A stretch of DNA of 64,000 nt from Chryseobacterium jejuense (GTDB lineage Bacteria; Bacteroidota; Bacteroidia; Flavobacteriales; Weeksellaceae), in the NCBI RefSeq assembly GCF_017877355.1, contig NZ_JAGIPR010000007.1:62001-126000 (forward strand), written 5' to 3'. Position 1 is the first letter of the stretch; the number at the start of each line of letters is the position of its first letter. The position numbers were made by a program, and so were the translations under genes. Under the pieces are notes generated by a model. It was not told where the DNA came from. It ran no database searches and worked only from the letters and a program-made list of their open reading frames with translations. Positions 14,042 through 23,359 of this stretch are shown here, one piece after another.

Positions 14042-16237
14042 TTACTTTTTCGGTTTGTTAGGTTGATAGTTTGGATGTCCCAGCTGCCAAAGCATAAATG
14101 CAAAGATATTGGATAAGTTAGCATATCTCTGAGCTACAGGAATATCACCGCCATGACCTCCTTCATAATCAATATTTAACAGTACGGGATTTTTGGAAAA
14201 ATTGTCTGCTAATAATTTAGCTGCAAATTTAGTCGATTGCCACGGAGAGACTCTTGGATCATTAACTCCGGCACAAACTAAAGTAGCAGGATATTTTTTC
14301 CCCTTTTTGATGTGTTGATAAGAATCCATAGCCAATAATCCCTTGAATTCTATCGAATCATTTGGGTTTCCATATTCTTTGCTGCTGGTTGCCTGAATAC
14401 CATTGTTCTCAAATCGGGTAGTGTTAAGCACACCTGATTCTATTACAGCAGCTTTAAATAATTCTGGTCTTTCTGTCATTGCTCTTCCTATGGCGATACC
14501 TCCGGCACTCGCGCCCCAAATTGCCATTTTTTCAGGAGAAGTAAATTTTTTATCAACTAAATATTCAGCACTGGCAATTAAATCTTTCCAGGTATTAGGT
14601 TTCTTATCTTTCTGTCCCTCTACGTGCCACTGATATCCTTTTTCTCCTCCACCTCTTACATGAGGAATAGCAACAATTCCTCCCTGGTTTGCCCATAATA
14701 GATAACTTTTAGCAAAGAAAGGTTTTGAAGACTCTCCAAATGCACCATAACAGTCTATGAATAAAGGGTTTTTCCCATTTTTATTAATGTTTTTATTGTA
14801 AATTATAGACAATGGTACCTCTGTCCCATCATAGGATTTTATAGAAACTTCTTCAACAATAATATCTTCAAACTCTGGGAATTCTATAATGGGTGTAATA
14901 TTTTCCTGCTTAAAGGTATTGGTGGAGACGTCATATTTAAAACGCTGCTCATCATTGGCCCATCCTGAACAATTGACCCATAGGTCTGAATGATCTTTCC
15001 CTTTTGACTGCAACTCTATATTGCCTGAAATATAAGGGAGTTTAATCGGAATTTCTTTTCCATTTTGATATAAATATAATTTAGCTTCAACACCATTTTT
15101 GGTGGTTACATAATAAATACCATCTTTTGTAAGAGTATATTGATTGATTACTTCATCCTTTTTTGCAGGAACAAGTATTTCAGGATCTTTAAAGTTTCTA
15201 GTGGTAAAATTGGTTTTACACAATTTATAATTGGGAGAATTATATCCTGATAAAAAATAGATGTCATTGCCTGATGATCTTATTGAAAATGCCTTAGCAT
15301 CTTTATCATATAAGAGCTTCCAATCTTTTTTTTCCTGTAGTAAATCCTTTTTATCAATATAAAATGTTTTTCTGAAACGTTCCGCATCTACTAAAATTCC
15401 AGTGTAATACTGATCTTCAGGATTGAAAACCAATATAGCAGGATATTCCGTTGGGCTAATGTTTAAATCAGGATTATGGGTGCCAGAAAAAATATCACGT
15501 AATATTTTAGGATCTTCTCCTATTTTATAAAGCATAGCCTGAGTGTTTTTTCTGAAATCTTTTGATTGTAAATCTACAACAGGATAATAGGTATAGAAGA
15601 AACCGTTATTATCATCAAGCCATTTAATACCACCAATGCTGGCTGGGTTGGTATTGATAATTGTTTGTGGATAAATATTTTTTTTGTCCACATCCATTAT
15701 AATGACCTCTGATAATTCTTTACCTCCTTGGGTTAATGAAATTGCAACTTTACTCCCATCCCAACTAGGGCTTATAAGGTTAATTACAAAATTGTTTTTA
15801 GAAATACCAGCCAGTTTTTTTGATGAAATAAAATTAGCAGGATCATAAAGCAGGATTTCTTTACCACCAAAGCCATCCCGATAATACGCTTTTGCAGTTC
15901 TTTCTCCTACATTCCGTTTTAAATAAAAATATTTGTCATTTTCGGTTATTTTTAAATCATATATAGAGTATCCTTCTCTTTTGTCAAACTCTAATCTTTT
16001 ATCTAAATAATAGTTTTTATTAGGGATTGAATTGAATACAGAAACAGCGAAATCAGATTGAGATTTCATCCAATGGGCAACCTTAGGATCTAGCAGGTTT
16101 TCTAAATTTCTGTACTCATCAAGTATTTTTATTCCAAAAGAATGATCCGTAACAGGGATTGAAGGTGCCAAATTATTAGATTGAGCATTCAGGGTTAAGG
16201 CTGAAAAAATAGTAACGATAAATATTTTGTATTGCAT
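14042..16237 (-). CDS. Prolyl oligopeptidase family serine peptidase (S9A)
   Basis: This 731-residue secreted peptidase has a signal peptide (residues 1-18, ending LNAQ), an N-terminal beta-propeller (about 70-420) that limits access to small peptides, and a C-terminal alpha/beta-hydrolase domain. Catalytic residues are visible: Ser in GASAGG (about 576), Asp in GVNDPRVSP (about 659) and His in GGHGGD (695). It would cut peptides after proline in the periplasm. The length fits the family (about 700-740). It stands alone between two copies of a 42-base direct repeat that includes terminator sequence, as if inserted between the phosphatidyltransferase and asnS genes. Confidence 0.95.
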   Translation of the reverse strand: MQYKIFIVTIFSALTLNAQSNNLAPSIPVTDHSFGIKILDEYRNLENLLDPKVAHWMKSQSDFAVSVFNSIPNKNYYLDKRLEFDKREGYSIYDLKITENDKYFYLKRNVGERTAKAYYRDGFGGKEILLYDPANFISSKKLAGISKNNFVINLISPSWDGSKVAISLTQGGKELSEVIIMDVDKKNIYPQTIINTNPASIGGIKWLDDNNGFFYTYYPVVDLQSKDFRKNTQAMLYKIGEDPKILRDIFSGTHNPDLNISPTEYPAILVFNPEDQYYTGILVDAERFRKTFYIDKKDLLQEKKDWKLLYDKDAKAFSIRSSGNDIYFLSGYNSPNYKLCKTNFTTRNFKDPEILVPAKKDEVINQYTLTKDGIYYVTTKNGVEAKLYLYQNGKEIPIKLPYISGNIELQSKGKDHSDLWVNCSGWANDEQRFKYDVSTNTFKQENITPIIEFPEFEDIIVEEVSIKSYDGTEVPLSIIYNKNINKNGKNPLFIDCYGAFGESSKPFFAKSYLLWANQGGIVAIPHVRGGGEKGYQWHVEGQKDKKPNTWKDLIASAEYLVDKKFTSPEKMAIWGASAGGIAIGRAMTERPELFKAAVIESGVLNTTRFENNGIQATSSKEYGNPNDSIEFKGLLAMDSYQHIKKGKKYPATLVCAGVNDPRVSPWQSTKFAAKLLADNFSKNPVLLNIDYEGGHGGDIPVAQRYANLSNIFAFMLWQLGHPNYQPNKPKK

Positions 16238-16381
16238 GTAAAGACTATTTAATTTTAGATCTTGGAACTTCCTGTTATTTATAATTTATAGCTTTTCAAA
16301 GATAATTTTTTTCAGATAATTTTATGTAAAAAGAGGAGAAGATGACAGTTTGTAAGTGTGATTTTTCCTAGTTGAAACTTG

Positions 16382-16422
16382 AAATAATTGATAAATGATT
16401 TTTAAAGAGGGCGCAATCATCA
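16382..16422. repeat. Direct repeat copy 2 (right of the prolyl oligopeptidase gene)
   Basis: This 41-base copy of the 13916-13957 sequence is in the same orientation. It runs directly into a hairpin and T run that lie in front of the asnS promoter. Confidence 0.8.
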
Positions 16423-16439
16423 ACTTGCGCCGTTTTTTT
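16410..16439 (+). terminator. Orphan terminator upstream of asnS
   Basis: GGCGCAA (16410-16416) pairs perfectly with TTGCGCC (16425-16431) and is followed by G and seven Ts, a full plus-strand terminator. No plus-strand gene ends here: the gene on its left is transcribed away from it. It probably belonged to the phosphatidyltransferase gene before the oligopeptidase gene came between them. Confidence 0.75.
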
Positions 16440-16440
16440 G

Positions 16441-16448
16441 TAACTTTG
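16441..16448 (+). promoter_or_regulatory. -7 promoter box of asnS
   Basis: TAACTTTG is an exact TAnnTTTG match lying directly after the T run of the orphan terminator. Transcription would start near 16454, with a leader of about 33 bases. No -33 element stands at standard spacing. Confidence 0.6.
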
Positions 16449-16486
16449 CGACCATTAATTTTTATACGAAAATTTATTATCAACAA

Positions 16487-17935
16487 ATGAAAAAGCAAAC
16501 GATCAAAGAAATCCTAAAGGATTACAAGAAAGTATTACATCATGACATTACAGTTTACGGATGGGTAAGATCATTCCGTGCTAATCGCTTTATTGCACTT
16601 AATGATGGTTCTACGATTAATAATTTGCAGATAGTTGTTGATTTCGAAAATTTTGATGAAGAACTCATCAAGAATATTAGCACGGCTTCTTCTCTTAAAG
16701 TAGTAGGTGAAGTAGTGGAAAGCCAGGGAGTGGGACAATCTGTAGAAATTGTTGCTAAAAAGATCATTATTTTAGGAGATAACTTCACAGAAGAACTTCA
16801 AAGTACGATTCTTCAACCTAAGAAACACAGTTTGGAGAAGCTTCGTGAGCAGGCACACTTAAGATTCAGAACCAACTTGTTTGGAGCTGTTTTCAGAGTA
16901 CGTCACGCAGTAAGTTTTGCAATTCACTCATTCTTCAACCAAAACCAGTTCTTTTATATCAACACTCCGGTTATTACAGGTGCTGATGCTGAAGGAGCAG
17001 GAGAAATGTTTGGGGTAACCAACTTCGATCTGAATAATATGCCAAGAACTGAAGAGGGAGACATTGATTTTGCTCAGGATTTCTTTGGTAAGAAAACCAA
17101 CCTTACGGTTTCAGGACAGCTTGAAGGAGAAACTGCTGCTATGGGATTAGGAAGAATTTATACATTCGGACCTACTTTCCGCGCAGAGAACTCAAACACT
17201 ACAAGACACCTTGCGGAATTCTGGATGATTGAGCCAGAAGTTGCTTTCAACAACCTTGAAGATAATATCGATCTTGCAGAAGATTTCTTAAAATATGTAA
17301 TCCAGTATGTATTGGATAACTGTAAAGACGATCTTGAGTTCTTAGACAAGCGTTTTGAAGAAGAACAAAAGTCAAAACCGGAAAAAGAAAGAGCAAAAGA
17401 AGGTCTTATCGAAAAACTTCAGAATGTAATAGCTAAGCGTTTTAAACGTGTAAGCTATACAGAAGCTATTGAGATTTTATTAAATTCAAAAGAAAACAAG
17501 AAAGGAAAATTTGTTTATCCTGTTGAAAAATGGGGAGCAGATCTTCAGTCTGAACATGAAAGATATCTGGTTGAAAAACACTTTGAGTGCCCGGTTGTAC
17601 TGTTCGATTATCCGAAAGAAATTAAAGCTTTCTATATGAAGCTGAACGAAGACAACAAAACGGTTGCAGCAATGGATGTCCTTTTCCCAGGTATCGGTGA
17701 AATCATCGGTGGATCTGAAAGAGAAGCGAGATTAGACGTTTTAAAACAGAAAATGGAAGAAATGCATGTAGATGAACACGAACTTTGGTGGTATTTAGAT
17801 ACCAGAAAATTCGGTTCTGTACCGCATGCAGGTTTCGGTTTAGGGTTAGAAAGATTAGTTCTTTTTGTAACAGGAATGACGAACATCAGAGACGTAATTC
17901 CTTTCCCAAGAACGCCGAAAAGCGCTGAATTCTAG
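16487..17935 (+). CDS. asnS: Asparagine--tRNA ligase
   Basis: This 482-residue class IIb aminoacyl-tRNA synthetase charges tRNA-Asn with asparagine. An OB-fold anticodon-binding domain (about residues 18-100, [20 protein letters not shown]) precedes the catalytic core. Motif 2 is in [21 protein letters not shown] (about 228, partial quote) and motif 3 in [15 protein letters not shown] (about 450). The [13 protein letters not shown] segment and absence of a GAD insertion separate it from aspartyl enzymes. Length is usual. It is a single gene with its own -7 box and a strong terminator. Confidence 0.97.
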   Translation: MKKQTIKEILKDYKKVLHHDITVYGWVRSFRANRFIALNDGSTINNLQIVVDFENFDEELIKNISTASSLKVVGEVVESQGVGQSVEIVAKKIIILGDNFTEELQSTILQPKKHSLEKLREQAHLRFRTNLFGAVFRVRHAVSFAIHSFFNQNQFFYINTPVITGADAEGAGEMFGVTNFDLNNMPRTEEGDIDFAQDFFGKKTNLTVSGQLEGETAAMGLGRIYTFGPTFRAENSNTTRHLAEFWMIEPEVAFNNLEDNIDLAEDFLKYVIQYVLDNCKDDLEFLDKRFEEEQKSKPEKERAKEGLIEKLQNVIAKRFKRVSYTEAIEILLNSKENKKGKFVYPVEKWGADLQSEHERYLVEKHFECPVVLFDYPKEIKAFYMKLNEDNKTVAAMDVLFPGIGEIIGGSEREARLDVLKQKMEEMHVDEHELWWYLDTRKFGSVPHAGFGLGLERLVLFVTGMTNIRDVIPFPRTPKSAEF

Positions 17936-17942
17936 AATCATA

Positions 17943-17978
17943 AAAAAAAGCCTTCATCATTAAGATAAGGCTTTTTTT
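17943..17978 (+). terminator. Intrinsic terminator of asnS
   Basis: A 12-bp stem of AAAAAAAGCCTT (17943-17954) and its complement (17967-17978) surrounds a 12-nt loop and ends in a T run, eight bases after the stop codon. Confidence 0.88.
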
Positions 17979-18095
17979 ATTCTTCAATAGTTTATTATGT
18001 AAAAAGTATAAAGCAAAAATCATGCTAAATGTATTTTTTATCAAATAAATTTATTAAATTCGTAGAATATGTTATGTTAAAACGCCAATATTAAT

Positions 18096-19559
18096 ATGCT
18101 TAAACAACACTTACAACTCAAATTAGGACAGAAGCTGGCCCCTCAGCAGATCCAGTTGATGAAGCTTATTCAGCTTCATACTCTTGAATTTGAAGAGGAG
18201 TTGGAGAGAGAGCTAGAAGAAAACCCTGCTTTGGAAATTGTAAAGGAGGATTCTAAGGAAGATGATTTTTCTTCTCTGGAAGATGCTTATCAGGATGAGG
18301 GTACAGAAAGCATTGAAACAGACTTCGACGTTAACGAATATCTTTACGACGACGAGCCTAGCTATAAAACCGCATCCAGTAACTACTCTCCGGATGATGA
18401 AGAATTTGACAATGAAAGCCTTTTAACCGAAGGACAGTCATTATATGATTATTTGACGGAACAGATTCACCTGATTAATATCAGTGAAGAAGATCTGAAG
18501 ATTGCAGAATACCTGATCGGTAACCTTGATACAGACGGATATCTGAGAAGAGAGATCAAATCTATTGTAGATGATCTTGCCTTCTCACAGGGAATTTATA
18601 CTACTAAGGAAAAAGTAGATGATATCCTTGAAAATTATGTTCAGAAACTGGATCCACCCGGAGTGGGAGCCAGAGGACTTCAGGAGTGTTTATTATTGCA
18701 GATTGAAAAAAAAGTGAGCTCTGATAAAGCCGTTTCTTTAGCAGCCAGTATTCTGAGACATCAGTTTGATGCCTTAACCAATAAGCATTATAATAAGATC
18801 ATTCAGAAATACGATATTGAGGAAGAGGACCTGAAAGATGCTTTGGATGAAATTTCAAAACTGTCACCAAAAGTTGGAGGAAACTTCGATACCCAAACCA
18901 TTACCATCAACCAGGAAATTATCCCGGATTTTGTAATTCAGGTGAAGGATGGGTTGGTTATTCCTATGCTTAATAGCAAAAATGCGCCTACATTAAGAGT
19001 TTCTGAAGAATATAAAGATATTCTTACTACTTATTCACACGATAAAAACTCTTCTGAACATAAGCAGGCTGCTTTGTTTATCAAGCAGAAACTGGATGCT
19101 GCCAAATGGTATATTGATGCTATTAATCAGCGTCAGAATACTTTGCTGCAGACCATTACAGCTATTGTTAAGTTTCAGAAAGATTATTTCATTACAGGTG
19201 ATGAGAAATCTCTGAAGCCAATGATCCTAAAAGATGTGGCAGACATTACAGGATTTGATATTTCTACCATTTCCAGAGTGGTAAAAAGCAAATACGCAGA
19301 TACATCAAACGGTATTGTTTATCTTAAGGACCTGTTCTCAGATAGTTTAACCAATGATGATGGGGAAGAAGTTTCTACTAAAGAGATCAAAACCCACCTT
19401 CAGGAAGTCATCAGTAAAGAGAATAAGAGAAAACCTCTAACAGATGATGCTCTAGTAGTGATTTTAAAAGAGCAGGGCTATAATATTGCTAGAAGAACGA
19501 TTGCAAAATATCGAGAACAGCTCAATATTCCTGTTGCAAGATTAAGAAAAGAACTTTAA
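18096..19559 (+). CDS. rpoN: RNA polymerase sigma-54 factor
   Basis: This 487-residue sigma-54 directs RNA polymerase to -24/-12 promoters and needs an enhancer-binding ATPase. Region I is Gln/Leu-rich (residues 1-45: QLKLGQKLAPQQIQLMKLIQLHTLEF, partial), followed by an acidic region II (50-105), a core-binding domain and the C-terminal DNA-binding domain. The RpoN box ARRTIAKYREQL lies at about residues 467-478. Length and order match the family. No enhancer-binding protein gene lies in this window. A terminator follows directly. Confidence 0.97.
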   Translation: MLKQHLQLKLGQKLAPQQIQLMKLIQLHTLEFEEELERELEENPALEIVKEDSKEDDFSSLEDAYQDEGTESIETDFDVNEYLYDDEPSYKTASSNYSPDDEEFDNESLLTEGQSLYDYLTEQIHLINISEEDLKIAEYLIGNLDTDGYLRREIKSIVDDLAFSQGIYTTKEKVDDILENYVQKLDPPGVGARGLQECLLLQIEKKVSSDKAVSLAASILRHQFDALTNKHYNKIIQKYDIEEEDLKDALDEISKLSPKVGGNFDTQTITINQEIIPDFVIQVKDGLVIPMLNSKNAPTLRVSEEYKDILTTYSHDKNSSEHKQAALFIKQKLDAAKWYIDAINQRQNTLLQTITAIVKFQKDYFITGDEKSLKPMILKDVADITGFDISTISRVVKSKYADTSNGIVYLKDLFSDSLTNDDGEEVSTKEIKTHLQEVISKENKRKPLTDDALVVILKEQGYNIARRTIAKYREQLNIPVARLRKEL

Positions 19560-19568
19560 AAATATAAT

Positions 19569-19598
19569 AAAAAGCATTTCAAAACTGAAATGCTTTTT
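19569..19598 (+). terminator. Intrinsic terminator of rpoN
   Basis: AAAAAGCATTTC (19569-19580) pairs perfectly with 19587-19598 around a 6-nt loop. The right arm ends in a T run, giving a strong terminator nine bases past the stop codon. Confidence 0.9.
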
Positions 19599-19651
19599 AT
19601 TTTTATAATGGTAAAGGGATGATCTTGTTGTCTATTGGTGATAGATTGTGG

Positions 19652-19702
19652 AACCACCCCGTCAAAAATTCTTTGAATTTTCTCCCCCTTCCGATGGGGA
19701 GA
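19652..19702. repeat. Composite palindromic intergenic repeat
   Basis: The sequence starts AACCACCCCGTCAAAA and contains two adjacent hairpins: AAAATTC-TTT-GAATTTT (19665-19681) and TCTCCCC-N8-GGGGAGA (19681-19702). It is more GC-rich than its surroundings and lies between the convergent rpoN and acyl-CoA synthetase genes. It resembles dispersed intergenic elements I recall from Flavobacteriia; copy number in the genome is unknown to me. The rest of this 297-base gap shows no gene. Confidence 0.55.
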
Positions 19703-19856
19703 ATATCCAGTTCTTCAATTGTAATATTCATTATAGTATTAATATATAATAGATTTTCAAGTGCTTAAGTGAACTTTTCAAACGGTTAGCAGTAACTTAA
19801 AATAGCTTAATGTTCAAAAACTTTGAGACTTTGTGGTTAAAACTTTCAGCAAGAAT

Positions 19857-21476
19857 CTAAGCTTTACTTTCCAATCCCAATTCTTTCATAGAGATTTCCC
19901 GCATTTCCACCTTTCTTATTTTCCCGGAAATGGTCATTGGAAATTCATCCACAAACTTCCAATATTTCGGAACTTTATAATGGGCAATTCTTCCTTTACA
20001 ATAGTCTAATAACTCCTGCTCGGTAATAGTAAATCCTTTTCTTACTTTCACCCAAGCCATAACTTCTTCTCCAAATTTTTCACTCGGAACCCCAATGATC
20101 TGAACATCCAGAATATGGGTATAAGTGTATAAGAAGTCTTCAATTTCTTTAGGTGAGATATTTTCTCCACCTCGGATGATAAGGTCTTTAATTCTTCCGG
20201 AAATGGTAATATATCCATCTTTATCCATTACTGCCATATCGCCGGTATGCATCCAGCGGGCATCGTCCAGTACTTTTTTTGTGTTTTCGGGATCATTCCA
20301 GTATTTCAGCATTACAGAGTAGCCTCTTGTACAAAGCTCACCGTGTTCACCACGTTTCAGAATTTTTCCATTTTCATCAATGATTTTTATTTCAAGGTGA
20401 TCCTGAATGGTTCCTACTGTACTGACCTGTTTCTCCAATGGAGTTCCAATTAAAGTTTGTGTAGATACCGGAGAAGTTTCCGTCATTCCATAACAGATAC
20501 TCATTTCTTTAATATTCATGAGGTTTTCCACTTTTTTCATAATTTCCGGTGGACATACCGAGCCTGCCATTACACCGGTTCTTAAACTTGAAAAATCATA
20601 AGAATCAAAATCTTTTACGGCAAGTTCAGCAATAAACATGGTAGGAACACCATAAAGAGATGTACATTTTTCATCCGAAACCGCTTTCAACGTAATATCG
20701 GGATCAAAACTGTCATTAGGAATTACCATGCAGGCACCGTGAGCGGTACAGCATATATTTCCAATCACCATTCCAAAGCAGTGATAAAAAGGAACAGGAA
20801 TACATACGCGGTCTTTTTCCGTATACTTTAACCGGATACCAATAAAGTATCCGTTATTTAAAATATTATGGTGGGAAAGAGTAACTCCTTTGGGAAACCC
20901 TGTGGTTCCTGAGGTATATTGAATATTGACAGGATCATCAAACTGTACATGTTCTTCAAAACTATGGAGAACTTCATCAGAAATTTCCTGGCCGTTGTTT
21001 ACAAAGTCTTCCCAGCTATCATCGAAGAAAATTTCGTGCTCTAAAGTAGGACAAACTTCCTTGGCATATTCAACCATTTCTTTGTAGTTGCTGGTTTTAA
21101 AGCTTAAGGAAGAAAAAATAAAACGAATTTCAGACTGGTTCAGTACATACGTAAGTTCATGGGTTCTGTAAGCGGGATTGATGTTCACCAAAATGGTTCC
21201 GATTCTGGCAGTGGCATATTGCAGAAGTACCCATTCATAACGGTTGGAAGCCCATATTCCTATTCTGTCACCACTTTTTGCGCCTAAAAATATCAGGGCT
21301 TTGGCAACAGCGGTTGTTTGATTGTAAAATTCTTGATAAGTAGCTCTATAACCTTGATGAACACAAATAAGTGCTTCTTGATTAGGGAATTTTTCGACAG
21401 TACTTTTAAGATTTGCTCCAATAGTCTGTCCTAATAATGGAACCTCAGATGCTCCATAAACATATGATAAAGGCAT
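19857..21476 (-). CDS. Acyl-CoA synthetase (AMP-binding family)
   Basis: This 539-residue member of the ANL superfamily activates a carboxylic acid, probably a fatty acid, to an acyl-CoA through an acyl-AMP. The P-loop-like motif YTSGTTGFPKG is at residues 187-197. The ICYGMTETSP and WMHTGDMA segments, the hinge region SGRIKDLIIRGGENISPKEIE (partial) and the late catalytic Lys in TISGKIRK are all present. The short-to-medium chain FadD-like subgroup is likely. No signal peptide is present, so it is cytoplasmic or loosely membrane-bound. It is a single gene with no beta-oxidation partners in view. Confidence 0.92.
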   Translation of the reverse strand: MPLSYVYGASEVPLLGQTIGANLKSTVEKFPNQEALICVHQGYRATYQEFYNQTTAVAKALIFLGAKSGDRIGIWASNRYEWVLLQYATARIGTILVNINPAYRTHELTYVLNQSEIRFIFSSLSFKTSNYKEMVEYAKEVCPTLEHEIFFDDSWEDFVNNGQEISDEVLHSFEEHVQFDDPVNIQYTSGTTGFPKGVTLSHHNILNNGYFIGIRLKYTEKDRVCIPVPFYHCFGMVIGNICCTAHGACMVIPNDSFDPDITLKAVSDEKCTSLYGVPTMFIAELAVKDFDSYDFSSLRTGVMAGSVCPPEIMKKVENLMNIKEMSICYGMTETSPVSTQTLIGTPLEKQVSTVGTIQDHLEIKIIDENGKILKRGEHGELCTRGYSVMLKYWNDPENTKKVLDDARWMHTGDMAVMDKDGYITISGRIKDLIIRGGENISPKEIEDFLYTYTHILDVQIIGVPSEKFGEEVMAWVKVRKGFTITEQELLDYCKGRIAHYKVPKYWKFVDEFPMTISGKIRKVEMREISMKELGLESKA

Positions 21477-21536
21477 AGTAAAAAGATTTGGTGAAATAAA
21501 ATTAACAATAATATCTTGAACTATAGCCTATGAATG

Positions 21537-22211
21537 CTAATTTTCCTGAGAATCTATCTCTTTAAGTTGCTCCAGATTTTTATCAAGTTTTTTGATGATA
21601 CTTCCATACACCAATCTGTAATACACCCAGATCATAGATATGGCTAACAAAGTACTGATGCTAATGGCAACAATAATAACGGTAAGGTCAGAACCGGAAG
21701 GTTGTATATTTTGAGAATTTAAGGTATAAAATATAAAAGCAACCAATACAAAAGTAAATGCAAGCAGTAATACAATACTAATCAGGATGAAAGCATTGAC
21801 TGTTTTTTTGAAACTGATAATTCTGGTAATAAGACCTTTTAGATTTTCTTCAATTTTTATTTTACGGTAATTCTGATAGAATTTCAGAACAAAATAAGCT
21901 GTAATTAATACGCTCAGAATTTTAATAGCTAAATAGAAATGACTGAAGTTGTTTTCCACTTCAGGGGCTTCATGAGTGCCTAGTTTTTCCAATATTTTAC
22001 GGAAACCGTCGGACTCATTATCCTGAAAGAAATAGAATAAGCCCAAAAGAGAAAAGAACAGGAATTCAAAAACACTGATCCAGAAAATATATTTTACATA
22101 ATTACGTGATTTTCTATTCAGCATTTGAAGAATCTTGCTGTTGTCATATTTCGGTGCTACAGGTTGTTCCTGCCATGTCTTTTTAAAGCTATCTAGATCA
22201 AATTCAGGCAT
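21537..22211 (-). CDS. Four-helix membrane protein, probable anti-sigma factor
   Basis: This 224-residue protein has a 40-residue cytoplasmic N-terminus (FDLDSFKKTWQEQPVAPKYD, first part only) and four transmembrane segments at about residues 42-62, 97-117, 140-165 and 175-198. The start overlaps the end of the ECF sigma gene by eight bases, so the two are translated together. That arrangement is typical of a sigma and its anti-sigma partner. No zinc-binding HxxxCxxC motif is visible, so it is not a ZAS-type anti-sigma. The role is inferred from context. Confidence 0.65.
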   Translation of the reverse strand: MPEFDLDSFKKTWQEQPVAPKYDNSKILQMLNRKSRNYVKYIFWISVFEFLFFSLLGLFYFFQDNESDGFRKILEKLGTHEAPEVENNFSHFYLAIKILSVLITAYFVLKFYQNYRKIKIEENLKGLITRIISFKKTVNAFILISIVLLLAFTFVLVAFIFYTLNSQNIQPSGSDLTVIIVAISISTLLAISMIWVYYRLVYGSIIKKLDKNLEQLKEIDSQEN

Positions 22212-22695
22212 ATTTTTCCATCTGTTCTTTAAGGGTTTTCTTTAATCTGTTCATTTTCACGCGTGCATTAACTTCAGTGATTCCGAGGTTTTCTGCAATG
22301 TCCTTGTAAGGCAGATCGTCAAGATACATCATGACAATGGCTCTTTCTATATTAGGAAGAGTCTTGATTACCGTATACAAAAGCGAAATCTGTTGTTGTT
22401 TTTCATCATCATCTTCCACAAAATCTTTGTGGTTGATGTCCAGTTCATTCGTAGGAAGGCTTTTGCTTTTTTTTCTAAAGAGGGTAATGGCTGTATTAAG
22501 CGCTACACGATACATCCATGTTGAAATCTTGGAATTTCCTTTGAAAGAGTCATAACTTCTCCAGAGTTGCAATACAATCTCCTGAAAAAGATCCTCTTCA
22601 TCTTCCAGTGAATTGGTATATAAGCGCGATACTTTAATAATCAGGCCCTGATTATCTTTGATGAGCTGCGCAAATTCTTTTTCTCTGGAATCCAT
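22204..22695 (-). CDS. ECF-type RNA polymerase sigma factor
   Basis: This 163-residue sigma-70 family factor contains only region 2 (residues about 10-75: DEEDLFQEIVLQLWRSYDSF, STWMYRVALNTA) and region 4 (about 110-160: LPNIERAIVMMYLDDL, YKDIAENLGITEVNARVKMNRL). It would redirect RNA polymerase to a stress or envelope regulon. The start at 22695 (MDSREKEFAQL) is chosen. The open frame reaches 23157, but that extension runs antisense through the RNase P RNA gene and has no sigma character. The next gene overlaps by eight bases and is probably its membrane regulator. Confidence 0.92.
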   Translation of the reverse strand: MDSREKEFAQLIKDNQGLIIKVSRLYTNSLEDEEDLFQEIVLQLWRSYDSFKGNSKISTWMYRVALNTAITLFRKKSKSLPTNELDINHKDFVEDDDEKQQQISLLYTVIKTLPNIERAIVMMYLDDLPYKDIAENLGITEVNARVKMNRLKKTLKEQMEKYA

Positions 22696-22846
22696 AGATG
22701 TATAATGGCACGAAGATAATAATAATGTGGTAATTGGGGAAGAATAATTATAGTGAATAGCAATTGAGTACGGAACGTTGAGAAAATAAAGATGATTAAG
22801 CGAATTTGTAAATACTTCAATTCCTCCTTTTCCCGTGAAATTTATG

Positions 22847-22854
22847 TATCTTTG
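22847..22854 (+). promoter_or_regulatory. -7 promoter box of rnpB
   Basis: TATCTTTG is an exact TAnnTTTG match ending six bases before the first base of the P1 helix of RNase P RNA. It gives a useful local calibration of the distance from box to transcript start. Confidence 0.7.
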
Positions 22855-22860
22855 CATCCG

Positions 22861-23180
22861 CGAGAAAATCGGCTTGTTGATTTCCCGTTTACGGGAGGTA
22901 GGAAAGTCCGGACACCACAGAGCAGCAAAGCGGATAACATCCGTCACCCGTGAGGGTAGGACAAGTGCAACAGAAAGCAAGTACAGTTCGGCTGTAGTGA
23001 AACCAGGTAAACTCTTTGCGGTGCAATGGTAAGTATATCGGTTCTTTTCAGTAATGGAAATAGGGGCGGCTCGTCCTGAAAACCGAGGGGTAATCAGCTC
23101 AAGTGTTGCAGCAATGTACCACGTAGATAAATAACAGGCGCTTCTTCGGAAGTACAAAATCCGGCTTATAGATTTTCTCG
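22861..23180 (+). ncRNA. rnpB: RNase P RNA (bacterial class A)
   Basis: This is the catalytic RNA that trims tRNA 5' leaders. Its ends, 22861-22870 CGAGAAAATC and 23171-23180, form a perfect 10-bp P1 helix. Conserved core blocks appear in order: GGAAAGTCCGGAC near 22910, ACAGAAAGCAAGTACAG near 22970, the GGTAAACTC and GCGGTGCAATGGTAA region, and ACAAAATCCGGCTTAT next to the 3' strand of P1. The length of about 320 nt is slightly below the usual 350-400. An exact -7 box lies just upstream. The neighbouring sigma gene is divergent. Confidence 0.95.
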
Positions 23181-23359
23181 TGATTTTTACAATACATTTT
23201 TCTTCGGATTTTTATTCTTAAAATCAGTTTTGTATTTATTTGTAAAACAAAACATTATGTATTTATAATTCTAATATAAGACTTTTAGAAAACTAAACAA
23301 GACTTATCAACGACTTTCGTATTCTTTTGTTATCTCAAATTTGGTATAAAGAAATTGAG

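Noticed and set aside
16555..16788. Antisense frame within asnS (and similar frames within valS, glyA, the TonB receptor and Wzc)
   Set aside because: These are shadows of well-supported genes on the other strand, with no promoter, no start context and no protein family character.
22696..23157. N-terminal extension of the ECF sigma frame
   Set aside because: It is antisense to the RNase P RNA gene, and the remaining 163 residues already form a complete ECF sigma.
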